From: Chara braunii
Taxonomy: Eukaryota; Streptophyta; Charophyceae; Charales; Characeae
Direction of reading: 5' to 3'
DNA length: 32,549 bases
Assembly (NCBI GenBank): GCA_003427395.1
Contig: BFEA01000450.1
Location: forward strand, 372,676 to 405,224
The translations under genes were made by a program, and so were the position numbers. Positions 20,041 through 29,757 of this stretch are shown here, piece after piece; the stretch's first letter is position 1; each line of letters starts with the position of its first letter. Below the pieces are notes generated by a model, which was given only the letters and a program-made list of their open reading frames with translations, searched no databases and was not told where the DNA came from.

Positions 20041-20747
20041 TTAAATAAGTACATGTTATACGTATATGTGCAAGTGTGCTGCTTCGGCAGGAGACGGGTG
20101 TGTGGGCACTTGGAGCTGGACCACACAAACTGGGCCAACCTTGGATTTTAAAAAAAACGCTCAGGTTGTTGTAGAGGCGGGGTATCAGGTGCGGGAGTAC
20201 TCTCCGGGGTTCAATCACTTGAAAGTTCGGAATGACCCATCACTTGGCTTTCTGGACCATTTTTTCCTAGGCGGAGTCCTCTACAGGCTTGAAGCCCTAA
20301 GTCCTGTCGCAAGTCGTGTCCCTTCCTACACATACAAGCTTGCCACTAGAGATCCGATTGTACCACTAGAGATCCAACCTCCAACTGGGTGCTATTCGGG
20401 CTCACTCTAAGCAGCTTTGTCCCCAACCATTGACTTAGCAGATCCCTAGCCGATCCTAGTCGGAACAGGTCAGATCTCCAAGGAGCGATTGGCATGAAGG
20501 TGGGTAGGATACCACTTTTTTCTTCAGGTTTTCTTTCCTTGCGTCGTTTATTGTCTTTTTCTCAAATCAAGCCGTCTTCTTCCTTGCCTTGTGGTTTAAA
20601 AAATGCTCATCATATGGACTTCTGAATTTGTTGTCTTCATTCTGGTTGCCTATATCTGCCGCCAAAGCATGTTGTCCCTTCAAATATTCAGACTTCTATA
20701 TCTGATCATAGTGACTCACACGGATCTCTTGATCACTGTACACATTC

Positions 20748-20751
<4 letters not shown>
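20041..20751. other. No supported gene
   Basis: Mixed sequence with one small doublet (CCACTAGAGATCC-like words near 20344 and 20362). No domain or RNA gene was seen. Confidence 0.45.

Positions 20752-20798
<47 letters not shown>
20752..20798. repeat. (GA)n microsatellite
   Basis: About 47 bases of AG dinucleotide. Confidence 0.95.
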
Positions 20799-20800
<2 letters not shown>

Positions 20801-20988
20801 TGGGCTAGGTTGTCTCCTCCTCTTCCTCCTGCCTTGTGTTATCATCCTCCTCTGTTGACTCCTTCTCTTTCTACTTTCCTAGTTTGTTATCCTCCTCGTC
20901 GTCCTCCCTTTTTTTGTCTTCGTCTTCTTTCTTTTTACTAGGTGTCCATTGCTGTACTAACTCACTCCGCTTCTCTATGCATCTTTGC

Positions 20989-20991
<3 letters not shown>

Positions 20992-21066
<75 letters not shown>

Positions 21067-21100
21067 CTATCTGTCTATCTATTTATTTATTTATCTATCT
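20992..21100. repeat. Compound (CT)n-(CTAT)n microsatellite
   Basis: CT repeats (20992-21028) change into CTAT repeats with a few TTAT variants up to about 21100. Confidence 0.95.
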
Positions 21101-21201
21101 TAACCGCCGTCAAGGAATGGTCTGGTACGTCCCATGCACATGCTGGATTCCAATCCTTCGGAGCAGAAGGGTGAATGATAAGATGAAGCAGGAGGGGGTC
21201 T

Positions 21202-21260
21202 GAACAATACAAAGAAGATTAGCATTGCTCCTCTGCAAGGATGACACACATAAATTGAGA
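21202..21260 (+). pseudogene. U6 snRNA pseudogene (truncated)
   Basis: The segment aligns with the central and 3' part of plant U6 spliceosomal RNA. It has GAACAATAC (U6 GAACGATAC), then AAAGAAGATTAGCAT in place of the ACAGAGA-box region, then CAAGGATGACACACATAAATTGAG in place of the CAAGGATGACACGCATAAATCGAG stretch. I estimate roughly 85% identity over about 59 bases. The 5' hairpin (GTCC...GGAC) is absent. The ACAGAGA box reads ACAAAGA, and several changes are CpG to CpA/TpG, as expected of decay at methylated sites. No upstream promoter element was seen. A LINE-mobilised U6 retrocopy is the most likely origin. Confidence 0.8.
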
Positions 21261-22250
21261 GGATTTTGTTTCCTTATCATGGCTATGTTCCTAATACTAT
21301 AAGGTGGATGGAAGATGAAAGAGAGGGGAAAAAAAAGGATTGGGTATTAGGTAACTGACAGAGGAGGTGCAGAAGTATGAAGGGGTGCTGCAGAAATTAG
21401 AAAGGAGGGTACTCATAATGAAGGGTGGGGGGAGTGGTAGGAAGGGAGTTGCTAGGGAAGTGGTCGTGGGGTGGGAACAGGGGAAATGGTTGTGGTGACG
21501 CTCTCTCGTCTATCCCTCGTCTTCCTCCCCTCTTACTTGCTCTTCTCCATTCTCCCATGTCTGTCTTCTCTTGGCAAAAGTCCCTCATAGCTTGGAACGA
21601 ACTGCGCAGCAACAGCAGTGCACATGATTAAGCGAAAACTGGGAGTACTGGGGGCGTATAAGACTCGGAGTCTGTAATCTCACAACCGGAATGGAATAGG
21701 GCACAGTCACAGTGAAACGTTTCACCTTCAATCAATAACGGTTGACAGATACATCCTGAAAAAGTCCAGTTGTGGGAATGCCCTGATGATCAATGTGTAT
21801 TAACTAACGTTTCGTCCACTGCCAATCAAGGCAAGAGCAGTGAAAATGAGGACACAGAGATAAAAAGGATAAAGGATATAGAAAACTATGACAAAAAAGT
21901 TTATCACTACTCTCCCTTCCTTGTCCTTTTCTCCCTTTTGTCAATGGCTCTCGACCTGTTTTTTGTGACTATATATATTGTGTTTTGGTGGCAATGTCCA
22001 TGATGTCTCTTCCTCTCAACTTTATTTGTATATCTGCATGCTGAAAATGAAGATACGCTCGTGGTTGTCTCCCTTGTTTCTTTCCGTCTTTCCTTCAGAA
22101 GGAGAACCACACATCTTTAAAGTGTCTGCAAGATACGACTTGAGAAGAGTGGCATGAAGAACTTCAAGAGAAAAATGAAGTTCAATGATTCATGCGCTGT
22201 GAACATGTGAGTGGCATTTTTACGCCAACAACTATTGTGGTTGTGCTTCT
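21261..22250. other. No supported gene
   Basis: About 1 kb of mixed sequence downstream of the U6-like segment. Short frames at 21425-21631 and 21770-22003 lack recognisable domains. Confidence 0.45.
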
Positions 22251-23520
22251 TTACCATACCCTTCGCGCTGTCGTACCAAATACCCTTACAAGGGTGTTTG
22301 GCGTGTTTTTTTGCAAGTCACGCAAGTGTAGTGTCGCCCGCCTGACGGCGTGCGCGTGAGCGGAAGCATAGGTTCTTGTCAGGGTGAGAGGCGCGCGTGG
22401 CGGCGTGGGGTATTGATGGTGAGGCGCAGCTGTACGCTGCCTAGGCGTGCGTGGCGTCACGGGCCAGTGGGACGCACGACGTTTGTTTGCATTTTATATT
22501 AAAATAATTGTTGTATTAAATCCTTGTAAGCTCCGGCGTGCCGTTGACCAGGACGGGACGCCGAATTTAATGGTCGTCACGGCAGTCGAGGACCTCAAAC
22601 GTCCGGTGCTTTTGAGGGGTGGTGGGTATTTTGACCCACGACGAGGGAGGAATATCAGCGGCGGGTGTACTGGCCGCCCCTGCGGTTTGCTGTGAGAGGT
22701 TTGAGTGTGAGCAGGCCGTTGGGGCCCGCGAACCGGCGGACTATGCCCGGGGCGCTATGGTGAGGCCCACCGCGGCACTACGGCATGTTGCGGACGGCAT
22801 GGAACCGTGTTGTGGGCCTGCAGTAGGTCTGCGCCCTCAACTGCAGGACGGCCTGTGTGAGGGTTGCCCGCTGGGGACCCGAAAGGGTGGCCAACCCTGC
22901 CTGGGCGGAACAAAGGGGTCGGAGGCGTGCGGAATGTCGGTGGAGGTGTGTAAGGTGGGGAGTACCTGGACGGAAGTGTGTGCGGAATACTAGCGGGGTT
23001 GGCCAGGCAGCGTTGCGCGACAGCGGGCGGAGTGGCAAAGCTGCAGCAGATGTGCGCCGGAGGCAGTGGGAGCGGAGATAAACAAGACGAGGGGAATGAA
23101 CCGGGACGGGTGCATACGAAGGAAAGGAAAGAGTGCGGCGACGGGGAAAGTGACTGCGCGAGGGAGCCGAACGAGCCTGGGCGCGAAGTGGCTCGAAATG
23201 CACGCGGAGAGAGAGGAGCGCCGACAGACGGACCGCAGCGGGGCGACAACGGGCGCGGTCGGTTGAGAAGGGCAGTGGCGAACTGGACGGGCGGAGTCCA
23301 CTGCGGGCAGGGCACCGCGACAAGTAGGCCGGCGACTAGACGACTACGAAAGCACTATCGGACCGAAACTGGACGAGCACCGGGCAAAGGAGGCAGGGCG
23401 GAGAGACCACGGGCAGCGTGGGGACAACAAATGAACCGGGACGAAAGAGGGGGGGTCGGGTACATTCGGAGTAGGAGGATCTGGAGATGGCGGAAGGGAG
23501 AGTCGGGCGTAGCCGAAGAA
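22251..23520. other. GC-rich non-coding stretch
   Basis: The base composition shifts to strongly GC and CpG-rich. Long frames occur on both strands (for example 22978-23541 plus and 22755-23315 minus), but they overlap each other and encode Gly/Arg/Ala or Pro/Ser/Arg-biased products. That is expected of stop-poor GC-rich DNA. High CpG here contrasts with the CpG-decayed U6 copy, which could mean recent arrival or an unmethylated state. Confidence 0.4.
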
Positions 23521-23528
23521 ACGTGGCG

Positions 23529-23990
23529 CCCTCGATCCTGAGCGGAATCGAGGGGGAGAGGAGGCTATCCCGGGGTTTTGACCCCGGGCGGAGCTAATGG
23601 TAGGGTTAGTCTCGGTGGTAGGCTAGTAGGAGAAGAGATAAGGAGAAAAGGGACTGCGCGAGGAGCTATGGAGGAACGGAGAGGAAGGGGTGAGAAAGCG
23701 TAGATCTTACTCGATCCTCAGTGGAATCGAGGGGGGTAAAGGGCTACATCGACGTTTTTGGGGAAGGCGGATCCGAATCCGAGGTTAGAGTTAGTAGAGA
23801 ATTAGTGAACTTGGAGTTAGTTGGGAAAAGTGGTGCGTGGGGATGGCAGAATGACTGAGCGAGAAGATGAAAGTCTAGCCCGGTTCGCCTTGAAGCCGAG
23901 GGCGAGAGGGGGCTAGTCGGAGGTCCGTGACCATTGCGAATCGGATGGCTCGGTCGGATTTCGCTATAGAGTGGCCGGTTTTGAGGCACG
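23529..23990. repeat. Diverged ~178-bp tandem units with a conserved small hairpin
   Basis: Two units start with the hairpin CTCGAT-loop-ATCGAG at 23529-23554 and 23710-23731. The loops are alike (CCTGAGCGGA and CCTCAGTGGA). After it both have G-rich sequence, then GGCTA(T/C), then GGTTAG(T)...GTTAGT words. A weaker third unit begins near 23880. The first unit also carries a perfect 7-bp hairpin, CCCGGGG-TTTTGA-CCCCGGG, at 23569-23588. Confidence 0.5.
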
Positions 23991-25063
23991 GGGCGTAGGG
24001 GCTGCGCAGTAGCAGCGGGAGTCTTTCCTTGCCTGAAATACGACTATGAATCTTCCCACGTTTTGGGGGAAGGTTCATTTCGACCTTGCTCATAACAACG
24101 AGAGAATAGCGGGGAGGAGTGAGGCGCGGGGTTGGAGACTTACCTTGCAATGGCCGCCTGCGGAAGGGTGAGTACCGACTGGTGGAGATGGCAAGGCGGA
24201 CGAACGAGAGACAACTCGCAGCACGGTACTGCGTAATAACTCGACGTGCGGATCGCAGTTTGGCTGTCTGAACTTGGTTGTACCTACGGCCAGGAACAGT
24301 CACATCTCATTCAGGGGAAGTAGCATGAATTTTACCTAGGGGCTCGGCTAGGTGCATTAGCGGGTAAAGATAGTGCGGGAGAAGGAGAGAGGGAGAAAGC
24401 AAAGAGTATAGAAGAAGAAGAGGTGACTAACGGCATGAAGTAGGGGCGCTCGTGAGAGGGGGGGTGGGCGTGTCCCACGATCTATGTCCGAGGAAGAGAG
24501 GGCTGAGTACTTTGTAAGGAAAGGTTGCGAGTTGGCATGGTTGTTGCTCTCAGCTTGGGCGGTGCCGTAGGTAGGGGCTGCTGATTGTTTCGCTCGATAG
24601 CCATTGTGAACAGCCGCTACAGGCTGCTACGAGCTAGCTGTTGAACCTTGCTGTGAATAGCTGCCTTTGTTGGGCACGGCCTGCTGTGTTTCGTCGAGGA
24701 GCTGCAGCACGCGCTTTGCGTTTTGCTGCAAATGCTGTGTGCTCGTGGTACAGTGCTGGAATCTTTGATGCGCACAAGAGTTCTCAGCTGAGGTCACGAC
24801 ATCCGGTTGGCATTTTGAATCGGGGTACGGGCGTGTGTTGTATTCGAGCGCGGACCTTTTGGGCCAGGGTACTTGAGGTCTGGACAAAAGGGTGGAGTAT
24901 GGCGGCCTGAGAGTATGGCCGGACCACGGTAAGGGGGTAGTGGCGAAGGGGGTCATTGCTGCAGGCTAGAGGTTTGTCTGGGGAGTCTGTGTCAGTGGTT
25001 TGGCCGCCGATTGATCAAGCTGCTGCGTTGTTCGGCCGCCATTGTGGGGCCCTCAGGCATCGA
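23991..25063. other. No supported gene
   Basis: Mixed composition with purine-rich segments near 24365-24425. Frames on both strands are short and low-information. No repeat or RNA gene was recognised. Confidence 0.45.
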
Positions 25064-25147
25064 AGACTTGAAGTCCCTCTCCTGCAAGTCTGAGTGCACC
25101 CTCCTTGTATCTGAGAGTCATAAACTTCCTCCTACCCTTTTGACTCT
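25064..25147. repeat. Two small perfect hairpins upstream of the main hairpin array
   Basis: AGACTTG/CAAGTCT pairs at 25064-25091 around a 14-base loop. AGAGTCA/TGACTCT pairs at 25114-25147 around a 20-base loop containing TAAACTT, the reverse complement of the AAGTTTA word found in the main array. These could be outlying members in opposite orientation, or chance. Confidence 0.4.
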
Positions 25148-25557
25148 AAGTCTAGTCTAGTTCTGAGAGGAAGGCGGCAGGCGGGATTGCAACCTGTAAA
25201 CCGCACCAAGGCCTCTGTGGGAGGTTCGCCCCACCGATTGCGGGAGCTCTGCCGGAGCCTAGGCGAGGTTCTGGAGGCAGGGAACTGACAAGTAACCATT
25301 GCCTTCCCTTTTATAAACCCAATTATAGCCCACATCTGTACTTCTCTCTATGCGTTGACTGAGCGTATTGCGTGCATCCCTACGTTGACGTTCAGTTTTA
25401 CTTTCACGACATGAACCAGACTAAGTAAAGTAATGTTTGTCCAATCTCAGCCTTAAGTTTTTGTTGATTGTGTGAAAGCAGATTGTTGGAAGAGATTGCA
25501 TCTGGGAAGGGCAGGAGGAAAGATTGATTTGCATGATGGTTGATTGGGTCATTAGGG

Positions 25558-26452
25558 CTGGGAGGTCCCCATAAGTTTGGGGAGGCCCAGTGCTCTGTGT
25601 TATTTTGGGTTGCATGGAGCGTCAGACCCTTCTATAAGTTTAGGGAGTCTGATTACTCTGGAGGCTGGGATGTCCCCATAAGTTTGGGGAGACCTAGTGC
25701 TGTGGTTTGAATGGAGGGTTGGGCTGCTCTATAAGTTTAGGTGGCCTGACTGCTCTGACTTGCGAGGGTTTGATTGTGTTTGATTTTCAGGAGCCCAGGG
25801 CGCTTTGTAAGTTTAGGTACCCTGAGTTGCCTTGTTTCTTGGGTTTTCTTAAGTTTCCTCGTTTCTGAATGAGGGGGCCGGGCTGTTCTGTAAGTTCATG
25901 TGGCTCAGTCTCTTCCTGCTTTTATTCTGAGGGAGTAATCTTTGGCAAAGGGGCAAACCCTTCTGTAAGTTCAGGGGGTTTGACTCAATGCCACACACAT
26001 GATGGTTCAGAGATAAATGAATCTGGCAGAGAGTTAGATCCTTTTGTAAGTTCAAGGGGTCTGGCTCAAGGCCTTGCACATGCTGGAACACAAGGTTGTA
26101 ATTTGGCTATACATTATTACTAACTTATTACAAACAGGCTAGTCAGACACATGTTCCATAAGATTGGATGGTCTGACTATAGCTTATCGTAAATTGAAGA
26201 GAGTACAACTAAGAATATAATTGAAGGTAATCGGGCCAACTGGGCTTTGTTTCTAAGATGAATGGCTCAGTCCTACGCCCACCGTGAAGATTAAGGTTCA
26301 GAGAGGTATATATAACTTGCATATCTTAAATAGTTCAGGGTGACTAGAATGATCTAGTCATATGCCCAAAGAAGAGAGTAGTTGTACCCTCTGTTTTGTG
26401 TATAGCCAATGGCTAAGTTAGGCGTATTCCATAAGTTTGGGTGGCCTGACTT
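25558..26452. repeat. Array of ten hairpins with conserved TAAGTTT loop and variable paired arms
   Basis: Ten copies share a central loop of consensus YYRTAAGTTYRGG, while the flanking arms differ but stay complementary. Hairpins (outer limits): 25558-25590 (CTGGG/CCCAG); 25621-25653 (GTCAGAC/GTCTGAT); 25665-25696 (CTGGG/CCTAG plus CCCC/GGGG); 25718-25750 (GTTGGGCT/GGCCTGAC); 25796-25824 (CAGGG/CCCTG); 25880-25906 (GGGCTG/TGGCTC, G-U rich); 25954-25982 (CAAACCC/GGGTTTG); 26033-26065 (about 12 bp including G-U); 26140-26179 (GTCAGAC/GTCTGAC); 26415-26452 (AAGTTAGGC/GCCTGACTT). A decayed copy lies at 26240-26270, and a plain palindrome (TGACTAGA/TCTAGTCA) at 26341-26360. Loop-to-loop spacing is irregular (about 45 to 280 bases), unlike a simple satellite. 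No coding frame spans the array. Confidence 0.75.
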
Positions 26453-27000
26453 TATGCCTTATGTAAGTTGGGTATAAAGGGTTATATCACTTAAAGAGTC
26501 AGACACATCATTCTCATCACAACAGATAGAACCAGAAGGTTCGATTAACAACTTTTGAAAGTTGAAAAGAAATTGTGAATCAGTCGTTACGGAGAACATA
26601 TTCTTCGATCTTTGACGCGGTCTTCTTATACAACCCGCAAAGTATCTGCCAAACAACTTAATTCAATATTGATATAAAAGAAGTAAGCACGTTTGACTTC
26701 CGAATAGGTTCTTACCACGGCGTTAACTTGACATTGTAATTTATGCCTTCACCGTTTTGAGCTCGTTTATTACCTCTAAGTTTCCATAGAGGAGAGAAGG
26801 TTACGTTTTCTCCAGCTCCAGGATGTGATGAGTCGAGACTATGAACTATTGTTTGATCAGATGAACCTGGGCTGGTGAGAGTACTTACCTTTGTGGTTTG
26901 GCCTGCATGTGGCTGAATGAGGTTACTACTTGGTCTGGGTTTCAGTTTGATAAGTGGTTGCTTTAGTTGCTCACCACATGCTAGAGCGATAGGAGTTAGG
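26453..27000. other. Non-coding spacer between hairpin arrays
   Basis: Mixed A/T-leaning sequence. It contains one further small hairpin, CCTCTA-AGTTTCCA-TAGAGG, at 26773-26792, whose loop again overlaps TAAGTTT. No gene was seen. Confidence 0.4.
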
Positions 27001-27006
27001 TTCAGT

Positions 27007-27080
27007 CCTGCATTTTCTGTAGTAACTTTTTCTACTTAGGTCAATTCTTGCATTTTCTGGGATCATTTTTTGTACTTGGC
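27007..27080. repeat. Two-copy ~42-bp repeat
   Basis: CCTGCATTTTCTG...TTTTTCTACTTAGG (27007-27040) and CTTGCATTTTCTGG...TTTTTGTACTTGGC (27049-27080) are diverged copies leading directly into the 123-bp tandem array. Confidence 0.6.
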
Positions 27081-27081
27081 T

Positions 27082-27660
27082 TTATATAAATCTTGGCAAG
27101 CTACTTTCCCTACGGGAAGCGCTGTCAAAATTTCTACGAATCCAAGGAGTTAGTCAACTTTTGACTAATCAAAGTTCAACTTATATTTTCTTTATATCTG
27201 ACTTAGATAAAAATTTGGAAAGTCTCCCTTTCTAAAGGGAGTGGTGCCCAAATTTTTGCTAATTCAGGGAGTTAGACAAAATTGGACTTTGAGAAGTCGA
27301 AGTTATTCTCAAATTTTGAACTTAGCCTTGTATAAATTTTGGAATAACACTTTTCTAAAGGGAGTACTGCCAAAATTTTTGCAAAACTAAGGAGTTAGTT
27401 AAATCATGTGTAAGTTAGACTCAAGTTTGTTTCTGAGTTCAAATCTGACTTAGTATAAATCTGGGAAGTCTCCCCTTGTAAAAGGAGTGTTGCCCAAATT
27501 TTTACTAATTCAGAGAGTTAGACAAAATTTGACTTTCCAGAGTTAGGGATTTTTTCTATCTTTTCATATTTGAGCTTATATAAATTCTGGAAAGGCACTT
27601 TTCCTACGGGAAGCGCTGCCAAAATTTTCTTAGTTTAAAGAAGTTGGATTATACTCGACA
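27082..27660. repeat. Five ~123-bp tandem units, each with a nested hairpin
   Basis: Outer stems start at 27088, 27209, 27334, 27457 and 27582, giving spacings of 121, 125, 123 and 125 bases. Each unit has an outer stem of type AAATTTTGG/CCAAAATTT (27088-27133, 27209-27257, 27334-27378, 27457-27501, 27582-27627). Units 2 and 3 pair perfectly, even though unit 2 has a different sequence (AAAAATTTGG/CCAAATTTTT). Inside is a second hairpin: TTCCC/GGGAA type in units 1 and 5, CTCCCTTT/AAAGGGAG in unit 2, CTCC/GGAG in unit 4, and a G-U rich version in unit 3. Outside the hairpin the units share (A/T)TCA(A/G)GGAGTTAG(A/T)CAAA. In unit 1 that part adds TTAGTCAA-CTT-TTGACTAA. No coding frame is conserved. 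Confidence 0.85.
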
Positions 27661-28620
27661 GGTGGCGATCCTTGCGATCCACTCTGTATAGGGGAGATTA
27701 TGCCAGGGTCTGCTTTTGCTTTGAACACTGCTTAAAGGTAGATTCAGGCTTAGTCAACTAGAAGGATCTTGGGTGAGAACGTGTTATGGAGTTGGTATCC
27801 TCCATACACTTATGATTCTAGCTTGGGGATTGACCTGTCTTGTGTTACAGGTCCTCTGGACATTCGATTCAGGATTTGGACTAGTTTCAGCTTGATCCTA
27901 CGAGGATCATATCCTGTTATCACTGATATCAGGTCGGTTAGTTGATCGCCGACTTGTCGGCTCACGACACAACTTTGCCTACACCTGTACCTCAGCTTGA
28001 TTGCCTTAGCCCTGAGATTTGATATGTTTCTTTGATGGTTTTAAACGGACTGCTTTTAAATGGCCATTATAAAGAACTTGTGAGATTTATGGAGAGTTTG
28101 ACTATGACTGGGGCTTGAGTGTGTGGTGTGAGTTACAGGGAACAATAAAGTTGACCACATTGGTGTATGGCAATGTGGCTATTGTGTGTGCATGTGTTTT
28201 ATGCAGGTTAGTACTTTGGAGCTTGGTAAATGGGCCATACTTTGGAGGTAGTGAGAATGACCGATAGAGGCATATTACCGCGCGTACCCCCTATGCTAGA
28301 GCGAACGAGAAACGCCCTCAGCTGGTCCACCTCTGCGATTGCAACTGATTAGCTTTCGTACTGTGGACTTGTAGCTCGGCGGGGATACGCCCACCGAAGG
28401 GAGGTGACAACTCTCGTAAGGCGGAGGTAAGTCGTGCCTCGCGTAGGCTCTATCCTGTCGTAGGGGCTCGCGGGAGGTATGGCTGGCGCACTCGGCCGGA
28501 GCGACTTGCGGAAGCTCCATGTATATTGCGACGAAGGATTTAAACCAACTCCTGCGTGACGCGGCCGGGAGGGTCCCGCGCTGCCCTGTGTGGTGCCGGA
28601 CTGATGCGCTCGACAGCGCT
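27661..28620. other. No supported gene
   Basis: Mixed sequence after the tandem array. A GC-richer patch at about 28280-28620 holds a minus-strand frame (28296-28817) rich in Arg, Gly and Lys and an overlapping plus frame. Neither has recognisable motifs. Confidence 0.4.
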
Positions 28621-29190
28621 CCTCTCCTTCCTCTCTTCTGCAACAGTTCCCACTCCCATTGGTCCCACCCTTGCTTTTCCCTCCTTGACCCGTGCTTCTT
28701 CCTGCTCCCACCTCTCTTCTCTCTGCGTCTTCTTGCCCCTCCGCCCCGCTTACCCCTTCTCTTACTTGGCCACTCGTATAGTTTATTATACGTTAAGCTC
28801 CCTACATGCCTCCTCATGCATTTTTGTGCTTATGATGTACTGGAAATCAGGATGTGATGTGTGCTTGAATTTGCGTCACTTTCGGGATCAGGTATTATGC
28901 GTAAAGATGTGTGGGAAAAAGTTGTTTGTGTTGGATCCCCGGTTGAGTGGTCCATTATCACTCATCGCACTCATGTCAGTTTGCTCGACTGTGAATCTTG
29001 TCATGCTCTCTATGCTTCAATATTTCTTTTGTCCTTCTTCTCCGTGCTCTATTTTCAGTTTTCATGTCTGTTTTCCGTGCTCTGCTGCTACTTTTTTTAC
29101 CAACTCCCCCTTGTTATCATCCCCTTGTTCTTCTTTCTCCTTCTGCTATTTTTGTTCTTCCCATGTGTGTATCATTCAGTCACATAGCTG
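28621..29190. other. C/T-rich low-complexity stretch
   Basis: A pyrimidine-rich stretch gives Ser/Leu/Phe/Cys-rich plus-strand frames (28556-29191 and others). Composition explains the open frames, and no domain is visible. A hydrophobic membrane protein cannot be excluded but is not supported. Confidence 0.4.
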
Positions 29191-29245
29191 AATAGTACCA
29201 GGCATGTGTTGATCATACATGGATGTGCTTGGAATGCGAACGTGT

Positions 29246-29365
29246 GCTTGCTTAGGTCTTGTGGTGAGGAAAGGTACGGGTTCAAGTACGACGGGGGGCC
29301 GGGAGGTGGGACAGAACTCTCGGCCACCCCCCCAACCACCTGCAGCTCGAAAAAATAAAAAGATA
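29246..29365 (+). mobile_element. SINE-like copy 1 with Pol III B-box-like word
   Basis: GTGGTGAGGAAAGGTACGGG leads into GGTTCAAGTAC, which resembles a tRNA T-arm/B box; GTAC-GGGTTCAA-GTAC can pair as a short T-stem. A G/C-rich middle with inverted CCGGGAGGTGGG/CCACC words follows, then CAGCTCGAAAAAATAAAAAGAT as an A-rich tail. A diverged second copy occurs about 195 bases downstream. No clear target duplication was found. Confidence 0.5.
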
Positions 29366-29454
29366 CTTGAAGAAAGGCGCATGAACGTAGAGTTTTGCAA
29401 TCCATACATGATCATTCGTTTGCCATTTGAAAGAGGTGTAGGTTGTTTTTTTGT

Positions 29455-29536
29455 GTGGTGAGGAAAGAATACAGGTCCAAGTTCGGGAGGTGGGGTGGAG
29501 CCCCTGCTCCACGCAACTCGAAAGAAATAAAAAGAA
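29455..29536 (+). mobile_element. SINE-like copy 2
   Basis: This copy has GTGGTGAGGAAAG, GGTCCAAGTTCGGGAGGTGGG and CAACTCGAAAGAAATAAAAAG, matching copy 1 at 29246-29365 in order. The B-box-like word has decayed. The fragment at 29690-29730 (GGGTGGAGCCCGC) repeats part of the middle region. Confidence 0.5.
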
Positions 29537-29757
29537 TGTATTATTCTAAAGTTATGGACTACTCATTAGAAATGAGGATGAACTTGGAGTTACTTTGAGC
29601 CTTGAGTACATCTTGAATGTGTTGTGGTGTATATGTCCATTTGAGTGTATGTGAGTACTTCAACTGATCTTTGGCATGGTTTTATATGCGGGTGGAGCCC
29701 GCACCACCTGCACCGCGGGTGCTAAGCTAGTCTCTAATTATATGTTGGACAAAAATA

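Noticed and set aside
22755-23541. Overlapping 180-190-codon frames on both strands
   Set aside because: Stop-poor GC-rich DNA gives open frames by chance. The products are compositionally biased and lack domains.
25150-25280. Possible tRNA or SINE because of GGTTCGCCCC
   Set aside because: No A box at the right distance and no cloverleaf pairing.
25558-26452. CRISPR array or tRNA cluster interpretation of the hairpin array
   Set aside because: The conserved part is the loop with irregular spacing, and no cloverleaf or A/B boxes are present.
28556-29191. 211-codon hydrophobic plus-strand frame as a membrane protein
   Set aside because: C/T-rich DNA produces Ser/Leu/Phe/Cys runs. Several overlapping frames look the same and no family motif is visible.
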